Shown one piece after another: positions 54,147 to 63,735 of a DNA stretch of 64,000 bases. The first letter of the stretch is position 1; each line of letters starts with the position of its first letter. Source of the DNA: Pedobacter helvus (lineage in GTDB: Bacteria > Bacteroidota > Bacteroidia > Sphingobacteriales > Sphingobacteriaceae); NCBI RefSeq assembly GCF_005925325.1, contig NZ_SRMP01000001.1:744001-808000 (forward strand), read 5' to 3'. A model generated the notes under the pieces. That model worked only from the letters and a program-made list of their open reading frames with translations. It searched no databases and was not told the origin of the DNA. A program made the translations under genes and the position numbers.

Positions 54147-54550
54147 TAATTTCTTACTGATAAGGCAGGTCCGGAAATTACTACCGAATACCTTTTTAAA
54201 GATCTTTCTGCTGGTGCCTTTTGCGGGCTACCATCAAGTAATAAAAATTTACCACCAGAGCATGGATCAGTAGCCGTAAAGCCACTATCATCTGGCGTAA
54301 CGGCACAAGCCTTTTCTGGATTTACTGTACTACAACGATCAAATGCCAAATAAGCACCTGTAGGAGATTTCACAATCATTAACCCGGCAACACCTTGGTT
54401 TGGCACCAACAAAACATTGTTCTTGGCGTATATCCCAAACTCTTGTAGTGTTACATCGTATCGTACGGGATAATCAGGCACAAAATTTTGCTCTTTGCCA
54501 CAAGCTGCGAAGAAGAACAAAAACAATAGTATGCCTATAATCCTCTTCAT
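54146..54550 (-). CDS. Rieske-fold-like lipoprotein lacking cluster histidines
   Basis: A 134-residue lipoprotein (lipobox AAC, Cys17). The body resembles the Rieske ISP domain in layout: LLVPNQGVAGLMIVKSPTGAYLAFDRCST ... DPCSGGKFLLLDGSPQKAPAERSLKRY. However the ligand pattern C-x-H and C-x2-H reads C73-S-T75 and C97-S-G-G100, so both His ligands are absent; Cys73, Cys82 and Cys97 remain. It probably cannot hold a 2Fe-2S Rieske cluster. One base from pheS and overlapping tetR. Confidence 0.72.
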   Translation of the reverse strand: MKRIIGILLFLFFFAACGKEQNFVPDYPVRYDVTLQEFGIYAKNNVLLVPNQGVAGLMIVKSPTGAYLAFDRCSTVNPEKACAVTPDDSGFTATDPCSGGKFLLLDGSPQKAPAERSLKRYSVVISGPALSVRN

Positions 54551-54551
54551 C

Positions 54552-55592
54552 CTATATGGTAGCCGATTGATATTGTTTTAGGAAACGCACATCATTTTCT
54601 GAGAACAGACGTAAGTCCTTGATTTCGAATTTGAGGTTGGCAATACGCTCAATCCCCATTCCGAAAGCAAAACCACTATACTTCTTGCTATCGATACCAC
54701 AGTTTTCCAAAACGTTAGGATCTACCATTCCGCAGCCTAAAATTTCTACCCAGCCACTGCCTTTACACATTTGGCAACCGGCGCCTTTACAGATACTACA
54801 AGAGATATCCATTTCTGCAGACGGCTCCGTGAAAGGGAAATATGATGGACGGAAACGCACTTTGGTGCCTTCGCCGTATAGTTCTTGAACGAAGTAGAAC
54901 AAGGTCTGCTTCAAATCTGCAAACGAAACTTTCTCATCCACATACAAGCCTTCTACTTGGTGGAAAAAGCAGTGTGCTCTAGCCGAAATTGCTTCGTTAC
55001 GATAAACACGACCTGGCATTAGCGCTCTGAAAGGAGGTTGACCAGCTTCCATCATACGTACCTGTACCGAAGAAGTGTGCGTACGCAAAGCGATATCACC
55101 TTTTTCTCCGCCTTTTTTAATGAAGAAAGTATCTTGCATATCTCTTGCAGGATGTTCTTCTGGAAAGTTTAAAGCTGAGAAGTTGTGCCAATCGTCTTCA
55201 ATTTCTGGGCCTTCAGCTACACTGAAACCTAGTTTATTGAAAATTTCAATAATTTCTCTACGTACAATAGCCAAAGGATGACGCGTACCCAATTCGAAAC
55301 CTTCACCTGGAAGTGTTAAATCTAATTGATTACTTTCCGCAGTATCTTGCGAAGCAGAAATAGTTTCATTTAGCGTTTGATATTTTGCCTCTGCCAACTG
55401 CTTAAATTGGTTAAGCACTTTACCTAACGTTCTTTTCTCTTCTGGAGAAACCGCTTTAAATTCATCAAAAATATCTTTTATGATACCTTTAGTTCCTAAA
55501 AAGCGAATTCTAAACTGCTCCAGCTCTGCTGCATTGTTTGTAGAAAACGCGTTGATTTCTTCTGTATACTGCGTTATTTGGTCTTGTAACAT
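54552..55592 (-). CDS. pheS: Phenylalanine-tRNA ligase alpha subunit
   Basis: Class II aminoacyl-tRNA synthetase subunit charging tRNA-Phe. From the ATG at 55592 it is 346 residues. N-terminal coiled coil, then GFELGTRHPLAIVRREIIEIF, motif 2 PGRVYRNEAISARAHCFFHQVEGLYVDE, VRFRPSYFPFTEPSAEMDISC and motif 3 GFAFGMGIERIANLKFEI. An inserted Cys pair region (CSICKGAGCQMCKGSGW) is typical of this lineage. A frame six codons longer starts at a TTG that overlaps the -7 box and is rejected. pheT is elsewhere, as often in Bacteroidota. Confidence 0.97.
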   Translation of the reverse strand: MLQDQITQYTEEINAFSTNNAAELEQFRIRFLGTKGIIKDIFDEFKAVSPEEKRTLGKVLNQFKQLAEAKYQTLNETISASQDTAESNQLDLTLPGEGFELGTRHPLAIVRREIIEIFNKLGFSVAEGPEIEDDWHNFSALNFPEEHPARDMQDTFFIKKGGEKGDIALRTHTSSVQVRMMEAGQPPFRALMPGRVYRNEAISARAHCFFHQVEGLYVDEKVSFADLKQTLFYFVQELYGEGTKVRFRPSYFPFTEPSAEMDISCSICKGAGCQMCKGSGWVEILGCGMVDPNVLENCGIDSKKYSGFAFGMGIERIANLKFEIKDLRLFSENDVRFLKQYQSATI

Positions 55593-55596
55593 GCCC

Positions 55597-55604
55597 CAAA
55601 TATA
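55597..55604 (-). promoter_or_regulatory. -7 box of pheS
   Basis: Minus strand TATATTTG, followed by four bases and the ATG at 55592: a very short leader. Confidence 0.6.
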
Positions 55605-55701
55605 CAGCAATTTATCCTATTATTTTGTCAAGCCGAGTTCAAAAACTTGTATAGTAGCCGAATAAATACACAATATATACTGAATGCTATTTTGTTTTAT
55701 G

Positions 55702-55741
55702 ATGAATGTTCGAAGCTTGGAACTTTGCTTCGAACATTCAT
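55702..55741. terminator. 15-bp inverted repeat downstream of kbl
   Basis: Arms ATGAATGTTCGAAGC (55702-55716) and GCTTCGAACATTCAT (55727-55741), 10-base loop, located 28 bases after the kbl stop on the minus strand. Probably the kbl terminator, or a dispersed repeat used as one; no long T run. Confidence 0.55.
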
Positions 55742-55768
55742 AAATTTTAGTTTCCTACTAACGGGATA

Positions 55769-56959
55769 CTACTTAATCACACCCAATTCTTTACCTACTT
55801 TGGTAAAAGCGGCGATAGCTTTATCTAAATGATGTTGCTCGTGAGCAGCAGAAAGCTGTACCCTAATACGAGCTTTGCCCTGTGGCACCACTGGATAGAA
55901 AAATCCAATTACGTAGATACCTTCTTCCAACATTTTGGCTGCGAATTCTTGCGCCACTTTCGCATCGTATAGCATTACCGGAACAATTGGATGGAAACCA
56001 GGTTTGATATCAAACCCTGCTTCGGTCATTTTTTCGCGGAAATATTTTGTGTTGTATTCCAATTTGTCACGCAGCTCGGTAGTTTCACTTAACATATCTA
56101 AAACCGCCACAGAAGCACCAGCAATTGATGGAGCTAAAGTGTTAGAGAACAAGTATGGACGAGACCGCTGACGTAGCATATCCACAATTTCTTTACGGCC
56201 TGATGTAAATCCGCCAGATGCGCCCCCTAAAGCCTTGCCTAAAGTACCAGTAATGATATCAATACGGCCCATCACATCGAAATGCTCGTGAGTTCCCCTA
56301 CCTGTTTTGCCGATAAAACCAGAACAGTGCGACTCATCGATCATCACTAAAGCCTCATATTTATCTGCCAAATCACAAATTTTATCCAAAGGCGCTACAG
56401 AACCATCCATAGAAAAAGCACCATCAGTTACAATCATTTTATGACGACAATCTTTTGCTGCAATCAGTTGCTTCTCTAAATCTTCCATGTCGCAGTTTTT
56501 ATAGCGGAAACGTTGTGCCTTACACAAACGAACGCCGTCAATAATCGACGCATGGTTCAATTCATCAGAAATAATTGCATCTTCTGGTCCCAATAGAGGC
56601 TCGAAAACACCGCCGTTTGCATCAAAAGCTGCAGCATACAAAATGGTATCTTCTGTACCTAAAAATTCGGAAATCTTAGCTTCCAATTCTTTATGAATAT
56701 CTTGCGTTCCACAAATGAAACGTACTGATGACATGCCATAACCATAATGGTCAATTGCTTTCTTTGCTGCTTCGATCACTTTAGGATGCGATGACAGTCC
56801 CAGGTAATTATTGGCACAGAAATTAATTACTTCATCGCCAGTGCTTACTTTAATATCGGCACCTTGTGGCGTAGTGATAATTCTTTCGCGTTTATATAGC
56901 CCTGCTTGCTCAATTTCAGCAAGTTCTTTTTGCAAAACGGGTTGTAAGGTTTTATACAT
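55769..56959 (-). CDS. kbl: Glycine C-acetyltransferase (2-amino-3-ketobutyrate CoA ligase)
   Basis: PLP enzyme of threonine breakdown producing glycine and acetyl-CoA. From the ATG at 56959 it has 396 residues, matching E. coli Kbl (398). Seen: [73 protein letters not shown] and the PLP lysine Lys242 ([15 protein letters not shown]). A 23-codon upstream extension lacks conservation and crosses the promoter. threonine dehydrogenase is not adjacent, so a related alpha-oxoamine synthase (serine palmitoyltransferase) is the main alternative; the motif set favours Kbl. Confidence 0.93.
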   Translation of the reverse strand: MYKTLQPVLQKELAEIEQAGLYKRERIITTPQGADIKVSTGDEVINFCANNYLGLSSHPKVIEAAKKAIDHYGYGMSSVRFICGTQDIHKELEAKISEFLGTEDTILYAAAFDANGGVFEPLLGPEDAIISDELNHASIIDGVRLCKAQRFRYKNCDMEDLEKQLIAAKDCRHKMIVTDGAFSMDGSVAPLDKICDLADKYEALVMIDESHCSGFIGKTGRGTHEHFDVMGRIDIITGTLGKALGGASGGFTSGRKEIVDMLRQRSRPYLFSNTLAPSIAGASVAVLDMLSETTELRDKLEYNTKYFREKMTEAGFDIKPGFHPIVPVMLYDAKVAQEFAAKMLEEGIYVIGFFYPVVPQGKARIRVQLSAAHEQHHLDKAIAAFTKVGKELGVIK

Positions 56960-56983
56960 AATCTTATTTTCTAGATTTTGGAA

Positions 56984-56991
56984 CAAATATA
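56984..56991 (-). promoter_or_regulatory. -7 box of kbl
   Basis: Minus strand TATATTTG, 24 bases before the ATG at 56959; supports that start. Confidence 0.55.
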
Positions 56992-57055
56992 CTACTTTGG
57001 TTGTTTGCAACCTTAACGACAAACACATCGTCTTTGCCTTATAAAGATAAATCTC

Positions 57056-59524
57056 ATGACAGCCCCTAAATTACCCCTATCGCTCTTAACGCTAATTAGC
57101 TTACTCACGTTCTCGTTCAATACTTTTGCCCAACAGTTTCAGGTGAAAGGGAAAGTTACCGATACTGATGGACAGCCTATACCCTTTGTTTCTGTTTTCG
57201 TAAAAGGTACCACTAAGGGAGTATCAGCAAATGCAGACGGCGTTTACAATATCAATGTAGATAGAGGTGTGGTATCTTTAACTTTTACAGTAGTAGGTTT
57301 TAAATCTGCTACGCATACTGTTGATGTTTTCGACAACATTACGGTTAATAAAACTTTAGAAACAGAACATTATACTTTAAATAGTGTAGTTATTAAAGCT
57401 AACGGAGAAGATCCAGCATATAAAATTGTAAGGAATGCAATTAAAAACAGAAAAGCATATCTAGAAGAAATATTTGCTTACAGTAGTGATGTTTATATCA
57501 AGGGAATGCAAAAACTGGTTGGCGCTCCTAAAAAATTCTTCGGCAGAGATATCCAAAAGACATTAAACTTGGATACCAATAGGAATGGAATTTTATATCT
57601 GTCAGAATCGCAGTCGAAGTTTTCTTATATGAAGCCAGACCGGATTAAGGAGGAAATGATTTCTTCTAAAATATCGGGCAGAAACAATGCTTTTAGCTTT
57701 AACAAGGCTTCTGATATGCGCATCAACTTCTATGAGAACTTACTTTTGGCAAATACCGGATTAAGCGCTAGAAGTTTTGTATCGCCAATTGCAGATAATG
57801 CACTCTTTTATTATAAATACAAGCTACTGGGTAAAAGTGAAGAAAATGGTTTAACCATTAATAAAATTGAAGTTACACCTAAAAGAAAGAATGATCCTGC
57901 ATTTAGAGGTGTAATTTATATTGCAGATAACATTTGGAGATTGATGGGTACCGACCTCAACCTTACCAAAGATGCAGGGGTTAACCTAATAGACACGTTA
58001 AACATTGCCCAGCATTTTATAAAGATCGATAAATATTATATGCCAGGAAATTTGAAATTCCAGTTTAACGGTAATGTTTTTGGATTTAAATTCCAAGGTT
58101 ACTTCATCAGTTTTTATAGCAATTACAATATCAACCCAAAATTCGAGAAAGGTTACTTCACCCCCGAAATTTTGAAAATCACGAAGGCAGTGAACAAGAA
58201 AGACTCTGCTTATTGGGCCAACAACAGACCAATCCCGCTGACAGAAGAAGAACGTAAAGATTACATTAAAAAGGATAGTATCGCTTTGCGCATGCAGAGT
58301 AAACAATATTTAGACTCTGTAGAAAAAGCCAATAACAATTTTACATTGAGCAAGATGTTAATTACCAGTTATTCTCATAACGACAGGTACCATAAACGCA
58401 GTTACACTTTTGATCCTTTGTTGCAATCTGTTTTTTACAACACGGTGGAAGGCTTTGCTATCAAATATGGCGTTACCTATCGTAAAAGATATGAAGACAA
58501 TAAATACTTGACCATTCGTCCGGAGGCTAGATATGGCTTTAAAAATGAAATATTTACAGCAAAACTAAGTTCCTATTACTATTACGATGCTACCAAACGA
58601 GCAGGTGTAGGATTAAGTTTTGGTAACGAAATAGCCGATTTGAACAATTACGGAACAATGAGCCTGCTTTCTAACTCTATTAATACCTTGTTGTTTGAAA
58701 GGAACTTCCCTAAGTTTTACAAAAAAGATTTTGTAAGCATCAACACTCAGCGTGAATTAGCAACTGGCTTGCAAGCTTATTTATCTCTAGATTATACTAA
58801 AAACTATGCACTCACCAACAGCACACTTTACAAATTTAGAGATTATGATGACAGGGCATTTACTTCAAACAATCCTTTAAATCCAACCGACGATTCGCCA
58901 TTTTTCCCCAACTACCAATCTACCTCAATTACCGCAGGTTTAACTTATATCATTGGTCAAAAATACATGACCAGACCAGACGCCAAAATTTATACAGAAG
59001 CTAAATATCCTCGTTTAAGTTTAATGTACAAAAAAGGTATACATGGTATTTTAGGTGGAGATACAGATTATGACCTAATTACTTTCGAAGCTTATCAGGA
59101 AAGAATTGGATTAGGGTTATTTGGTTATACTTCTTTCGTAGTTGGCGCCGGAAAGTTCTTAAACAGCAACAAGCTATTTTACCCAGAATTTAAACATTTT
59201 AGAGGTAACAATGCCATGTTCTTCCCTCCTAACCTAAGAAAATTTAGATTTTTAGACTTCTATCAATACAGCACAGACGAACACTATTTCGAAGCACATT
59301 TAGAACATAATTTCTCTGGCTTCATCCTCAATAAAATTCCTTTGTTAAGAAAATTAAAACTAGAAGAAGTAGTAGGCATCAACTATCTTAGTCAACCGCA
59401 AAAGAAAAACTACACAGAGTATTACTTTGGTATTCAACGCTTAGTGTTTGGTGTTAGTTACGGATTTGCATTTGATAATGGAAAAAAAGTTAACCAAGGC
59501 TTTAGGTTTGCTTATAACTTTTAA
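57056..59524 (+). CDS. DUF5686 outer-membrane protein with carboxypeptidase-like regulatory domain (copy 1)
   Basis: An 822-residue exported protein: signal peptide (ending NTFAQ), a CarboxypepD_reg-like beta-sandwich ([39 protein letters not shown]), then a large DUF5686 region predicted as a beta-barrel, ending in alternating aromatic strands and a terminal Phe-containing YNF, which suits outer-membrane insertion. Function unknown; the domain pair resembles TonB-dependent receptor accessory proteins but no plug is present. The next gene is a close paralogue in tandem. Confidence 0.92.
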   Translation: MTAPKLPLSLLTLISLLTFSFNTFAQQFQVKGKVTDTDGQPIPFVSVFVKGTTKGVSANADGVYNINVDRGVVSLTFTVVGFKSATHTVDVFDNITVNKTLETEHYTLNSVVIKANGEDPAYKIVRNAIKNRKAYLEEIFAYSSDVYIKGMQKLVGAPKKFFGRDIQKTLNLDTNRNGILYLSESQSKFSYMKPDRIKEEMISSKISGRNNAFSFNKASDMRINFYENLLLANTGLSARSFVSPIADNALFYYKYKLLGKSEENGLTINKIEVTPKRKNDPAFRGVIYIADNIWRLMGTDLNLTKDAGVNLIDTLNIAQHFIKIDKYYMPGNLKFQFNGNVFGFKFQGYFISFYSNYNINPKFEKGYFTPEILKITKAVNKKDSAYWANNRPIPLTEEERKDYIKKDSIALRMQSKQYLDSVEKANNNFTLSKMLITSYSHNDRYHKRSYTFDPLLQSVFYNTVEGFAIKYGVTYRKRYEDNKYLTIRPEARYGFKNEIFTAKLSSYYYYDATKRAGVGLSFGNEIADLNNYGTMSLLSNSINTLLFERNFPKFYKKDFVSINTQRELATGLQAYLSLDYTKNYALTNSTLYKFRDYDDRAFTSNNPLNPTDDSPFFPNYQSTSITAGLTYIIGQKYMTRPDAKIYTEAKYPRLSLMYKKGIHGILGGDTDYDLITFEAYQERIGLGLFGYTSFVVGAGKFLNSNKLFYPEFKHFRGNNAMFFPPNLRKFRFLDFYQYSTDEHYFEAHLEHNFSGFILNKIPLLRKLKLEEVVGINYLSQPQKKNYTEYYFGIQRLVFGVSYGFAFDNGKKVNQGFRFAYNF

Positions 59525-59611
59525 TTGTTAAATAGTATAATATTATAGGTGCAATAAAAGGTTTTCGCTACTTTAACGTTATCAATCTAATCTAAAAAGT
59601 CCAAATCGTTA

Positions 59612-62071
59612 ATGACCTGCTACCTTCGATGTTTTTTATGTCTATTTCTATGTGTAAAAACAATAGGAGCATCGGCACAGCAATACACGCTTACGGGAAA
59701 GGTTACAGAGGTGAAGGGAAACGTAGTTCCTTTTGCTTCTGTTTATGTTAACACTACTACGCAAGGTACATCTTCAAACGTTGATGGTCAGTACAAATTA
59801 AGTTTGCCTGCGGGGAAAATAGAACTTTTGTTTACTGCAGTGGGTTACGATGACAGAAAAGTAACCGTAGTGATGAAGGAAAATACGACTTTAGACATCG
59901 TATTAGCACCGAAGATTTTCACGCTGAACGATGTGGTGATTAAAGTTTCTACAGAAAACAGAGCCGATGAAATTATCAAAAAGGTAATAGCAAACAGAAA
60001 AACTTATTTAAACGAGATTGACGCCTTTTCTTGCGAGGTGTACACCAAAGCGATGCAGAAACTGCTGAATGCACCTAAAAAGTTCTTCGGTAGAGATGTA
60101 GCTGTCATCTTAGATTTAGACAGCAACAGGCAAGGCGTAATTTACCTTTCGGAAACGGAATCGAAACTCGATTTTAAGCAAAGAGATAAAATTAGGGAAG
60201 TGATGATTTCCTCAAAAATTGCCGGAGATGATAACGGCTTCAGTTTTAACAAAGCTTCTGATCTCAGCGTAAATTTCTACAACAATGTACTATTCGAAGA
60301 CAAATTGAGTATAAGAGGCTTCGTATCGCCAGTGGCCGACAATGCTTTTAGCTATTATAAATACAAGTTTTTAGGCACTACAGAGGAAGATGGAAGAACC
60401 ATCAGCAAAATCCAGGTAATTCCAAAACGCAAAAACTTGCCCGCTTTTGCTGGCACCATTTATATAGTTAATGATAGTTGGCGAATAAACGCTTTAAACC
60501 TTTTTGTAACCAAAGACAATGGTATCGAATTGATCGACACATTAACCGTTCAACAAAAGTTAATTGAAGTGGGCGATGTTTACGTGCCTCAATCCATCCA
60601 GTTTAGTATTGCGGGTAAATTATTTGGCTTTAAATTTTCTGGCTACGTTATGGGTGTTTATAAGAACTATAACGTAAACCCAACCTTCAATAAAAACTTT
60701 TTCACTAACGAAATTTTAAGGATAGAAAGGTCATCAAATAAAAGAGATCCATTCTACTGGGAGAAGAACCGTTCCGTGCCGCTTACTGCAGAAGAGCGAG
60801 AAAACTATCAAAGAAAAGACAGCGTGACCGCACTGAAAGCTTCGCAACGCTACTTAGATTCAGTTGACCATGTAAAAAACAGATTCAATCCAGGCCAAAT
60901 ATTGGTAACACCCTATGTTCATTATAGGAGCTACAACAAAAAAAGTGTGACCTACGATCCGATTGCGACCAGCATATTTTACAACACAGTAGAAGGTTTG
61001 GGATTAAAATACTCGGTAAACTGGCGACAAGGATTTGAAGATGGCAGATACTACACCATTAAACCAGAAGTAAGATATGGCTTCGCCAATGAGCGCTTTA
61101 ACGCCAATATCAAATCCAAATATCTTTTCGATGCATCTCGGAATGGAGCCATCGCAGTAGGTTTTGGCTCCGAAGTGGCTAACTTAAGCTCGCAGAAGCA
61201 AACGAACCTACTCCGCAATACGATCAATGCATTAATTTTCGGCAAAAATCCAGCGAAGTTTTACGAGCGTCGGTTTTTCAACGTAGAGGCTTCTAGAGAG
61301 TTTGCCCCGAGTTTCGAGTTCAAAATCAGCGCTGATTATGCCCGCAGAACAGCCTTAACCAACGCTAACCTTACTAGCTTTAGGAGCGAGCCTAATTTTA
61401 CCTCTAATAATCCCTTTGCTCCAGACGACGAAAACAGTTTGTTGTTTCCACAGCACAAAGCTCTAGTGGTTAGCAGCACACTGGCTTATACCGTTGCACA
61501 ACGGTACATTACCCGACCTGATGGCAGGTTTTATATCGAAAGCGATTATCCGCGTATTGAAGTAAATTACAAACGAGGTCTTAGAGGTGTCTTCGGTTCT
61601 TCGGTAGATTATGATTTCATATCAGTAGAAATCTACCAAAAGAAATTACATTTTGGGATGTTCGGAAAGTCGTCGATACTAATAGGAGCAGGAAAATTTC
61701 TTACGTCAAAAAGCTTAAACTATCCAGATTGGAAACATTTCAGAGCTAACCAATCGATGGTTTTCGATCCGGATGACCGTAACTTTCAATTTCTAGATTT
61801 TTATATCTTCAATACCACCAGACAATACTTTGAAGCACACTTTCAACATAATTTCGGATCCTTTTTTCTCAGCAAAATTCCACTAATAAAAAAATTAAAG
61901 CTCGAAGAAATCATTGGTAGTGCTTATTTATCATCGCCAGAAAAAAGGAATTATAACGAATTCTATTTCGGTATTAAAAGACTAAATTTCCGGATACACT
62001 ACGGTTATGCCTATGATAGAGATGAAATGATCAAAAAAGGATTTAAGTTTTCTTACGGCTTCAATTTGTAG
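59612..62071 (+). CDS. DUF5686 outer-membrane protein with carboxypeptidase-like regulatory domain (copy 2)
   Basis: An 819-residue tandem paralogue of the preceding protein with the same order: signal peptide (ending GASAQ), regulatory domain (YTLTGKVTEVKGNVVPFASVYVNTTTQGTSSNVDGQY) and DUF5686 barrel. Blocks such as [34 protein letters not shown] and the final FNFRIHYGYAYD-like end match copy 1 along the full length, but most positions differ, so duplication is old. The ATG at 59612 gives a proper signal peptide. 87 bases separate the two. Confidence 0.92.
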   Translation: MTCYLRCFLCLFLCVKTIGASAQQYTLTGKVTEVKGNVVPFASVYVNTTTQGTSSNVDGQYKLSLPAGKIELLFTAVGYDDRKVTVVMKENTTLDIVLAPKIFTLNDVVIKVSTENRADEIIKKVIANRKTYLNEIDAFSCEVYTKAMQKLLNAPKKFFGRDVAVILDLDSNRQGVIYLSETESKLDFKQRDKIREVMISSKIAGDDNGFSFNKASDLSVNFYNNVLFEDKLSIRGFVSPVADNAFSYYKYKFLGTTEEDGRTISKIQVIPKRKNLPAFAGTIYIVNDSWRINALNLFVTKDNGIELIDTLTVQQKLIEVGDVYVPQSIQFSIAGKLFGFKFSGYVMGVYKNYNVNPTFNKNFFTNEILRIERSSNKRDPFYWEKNRSVPLTAEERENYQRKDSVTALKASQRYLDSVDHVKNRFNPGQILVTPYVHYRSYNKKSVTYDPIATSIFYNTVEGLGLKYSVNWRQGFEDGRYYTIKPEVRYGFANERFNANIKSKYLFDASRNGAIAVGFGSEVANLSSQKQTNLLRNTINALIFGKNPAKFYERRFFNVEASREFAPSFEFKISADYARRTALTNANLTSFRSEPNFTSNNPFAPDDENSLLFPQHKALVVSSTLAYTVAQRYITRPDGRFYIESDYPRIEVNYKRGLRGVFGSSVDYDFISVEIYQKKLHFGMFGKSSILIGAGKFLTSKSLNYPDWKHFRANQSMVFDPDDRNFQFLDFYIFNTTRQYFEAHFQHNFGSFFLSKIPLIKKLKLEEIIGSAYLSSPEKRNYNEFYFGIKRLNFRIHYGYAYDRDEMIKKGFKFSYGFNL

Positions 62072-62075
62072 TTCT

Positions 62076-62176
62076 TTAGCCACAGATACAGCAGACTTTT
62101 ATTTTCAAAGCAATAAATACATCAATTACTAAAACAAATTAGATCAAGTATTTTTATTTGTGCATCCGTGGCTAAA
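62076..62176. repeat. Copy of the GCCACAGAT repeat family
   Basis: TTAGCCACAGAT (62076-62087) and ATCCGTGGCTAA (62164-62175) bound an AT-rich 100-base element; ATTTGTGCATC precedes the right end as in the copy at 33230. Located right after the second DUF5686 gene. Confidence 0.6.
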
Positions 62177-62196
62177 ATAATCTGACGAAAATCATG

Positions 62197-62226
62197 TTGC
62201 CAAACTCCAAATTAGCCTTATCTTTG
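62197..62226 (+). promoter_or_regulatory. Promoter of trhO
   Basis: TTG at 62197-62199, 19-base spacer and TATCTTTG at 62219-62226, with a 37-base leader to the ATG. Confidence 0.7.
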
Positions 62227-62263
62227 TAGCGTTAAACGCCGTTTGCAGCGGTATCAATAAATT

Positions 62264-63196
62264 ATGACATACAATACCCTACTTTATTACTGCTATTCTC
62301 CAATAGCAGATGCAGAACAATTTGCTGCCGATCATTTAAAATTTTGTAAATCTTTAGGTTTAGTTGGCCGTATCATTGTAGCCGACGAAGGTTTAAACGG
62401 TACCATTTCTGGCACTGTTGAAGCTTGCAAAATTTACATGGATCACATTCACGCAGATGAACGTTTTGCAAAAACAGAATTCAAAATAGACGAGGTAGAA
62501 GAACCTTCTTTTATCAAAATGCATTGTCGATATAAAGCAGAAATCGTACACTCCGGCTTACGCGACACTAGCATCATTGATCCGAACAAAAAAACTGGAA
62601 AGCACTTAGAGCCAAAGGAATTTAGCGAAATGTTGGATCAGGAAGATGTGATTGTATTAGATGTAAGGTCTAATTACGAACACAATCTAGGTAGATTTAA
62701 AAACGCGATCACGCTTGATATTGAAAATTTCAGAGACTTCCCCGACCAAATTGAGTCTTTAGCACAATATAAAGATAAAAAGGTATTGACCTATTGCACA
62801 GGCGGTATCAAATGCGAAAAAGCTTCTGCATTGTTATTGCACCACGGTTTTAACGATGTTTATCAGTTACATGGTGGTATTATCAAATACGGGAAAGAAG
62901 CTGGCGGGAAAGATTTTGAAGGCAAATGCTACGTGTTCGACAACAGAATAGCGGTTGATGTAAACACGGTAAACCCCACTATAGCTAGTAAATGCTTAAA
63001 CTGCGGTACTACCACACCTAAAATGATCAACTGCGCTAATCCAGAATGCAATGAGCATTTCACACAATGTGATGCTTGTGGCGAAGAGTTACAAGGCTGT
63101 TGCTCTGTTGAGTGTACCACACATCCACGCAAAAGACCTTACGATGGCACTGGGTATTATGTGAAAGTTCCTCAGCCGGTAGCGGTTAAAGGTTAG
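62264..63196 (+). CDS. trhO: tRNA uridine(34) hydroxylase TrhO (rhodanese-related)
   Basis: Oxygen-dependent enzyme that hydroxylates U34 of tRNA to ho5U. The 310-residue protein has the N-terminal acylphosphatase-like domain (VGRIIVADEGLNGTISGTVEAC), a rhodanese domain (VIVLDVRSNYEHNLGRFKNAI) with catalytic Cys178 in LTYCTGGIKCEKAS, and a C-terminal Cys-rich zinc-binding segment (CLNCGTTTPKMINC, CNEHFTQCDACGEELQGCC). Typical YceA family architecture. Confidence 0.95.
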   Translation: MTYNTLLYYCYSPIADAEQFAADHLKFCKSLGLVGRIIVADEGLNGTISGTVEACKIYMDHIHADERFAKTEFKIDEVEEPSFIKMHCRYKAEIVHSGLRDTSIIDPNKKTGKHLEPKEFSEMLDQEDVIVLDVRSNYEHNLGRFKNAITLDIENFRDFPDQIESLAQYKDKKVLTYCTGGIKCEKASALLLHHGFNDVYQLHGGIIKYGKEAGGKDFEGKCYVFDNRIAVDVNTVNPTIASKCLNCGTTTPKMINCANPECNEHFTQCDACGEELQGCCSVECTTHPRKRPYDGTGYYVKVPQPVAVKG

Positions 63197-63227
63197 TTGA
63201 TGGTTCATATTTTGATAGTCTTGGCTT

Positions 63228-63590
63228 TTATTTGAGAGAATTCTTTAAAGCATTGATCATTTTACACAACTGTTCGTACTCATTATAGAAATAGCTGAAC
63301 TTTTCAGCAGAAATGTAGCTGCTATTCCGAGCCATGAACAAGCAACTAACAACTTCTAATCGCGAACGTGCAGCATACGTTAAGAATCTTGAAAATTCTG
63401 CTTTGGATTGTTCCATACAACCCTCGGCAATATTCAGGTTGACGGAATCGGCAGCTTTCTTAATTTGTGTACTTAAACTAAATAGTTCTGATTTGGGAAA
63501 CAGCTTTACAATGGCATCAATTTCATCGCTTAACAACAGCGAGATTTGCCAAATTTTTAGTTCTTCAAATTTAAAAGCCATATTTGGCAA
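63228..63590 (-). CDS. Four-helix-bundle protein (S23 family)
   Basis: A 120-residue all-helical protein of the S23 ribosomal intervening-sequence-protein type: FEELKIWQISLLLSDEIDAIVKLFPK, LSTQIKKAADSVNLNIAEGCM, FSRFLTYAARSRLEVVSCLFMARN. These are common chromosomal genes in Bacteroidota, of unknown function outside rRNA. The preferred start may be the ATG at 63581 (MAFKFEE). No rRNA is nearby. Confidence 0.88.
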   Translation of the reverse strand: MPNMAFKFEELKIWQISLLLSDEIDAIVKLFPKSELFSLSTQIKKAADSVNLNIAEGCMEQSKAEFSRFLTYAARSRLEVVSCLFMARNSSYISAEKFSYFYNEYEQLCKMINALKNSLK

Positions 63591-63735
63591 GGTAGATAGA
63601 TGTTAATTTCGTTAAATTTACTCGGACAAACAATATCCATTTACTAATTTTAATTTTTGCATCCACCAATAGTCAATTCTCAATTGCCAAGTATCGGCTA
63701 TCGACCATAGACTATCAATTATCAACGCATTATAA

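Noticed and set aside
63228..63590. Four-helix-bundle gene as an rRNA intervening sequence
   Set aside because: No rRNA gene is present around it; the family is widespread as a free-standing chromosomal gene.
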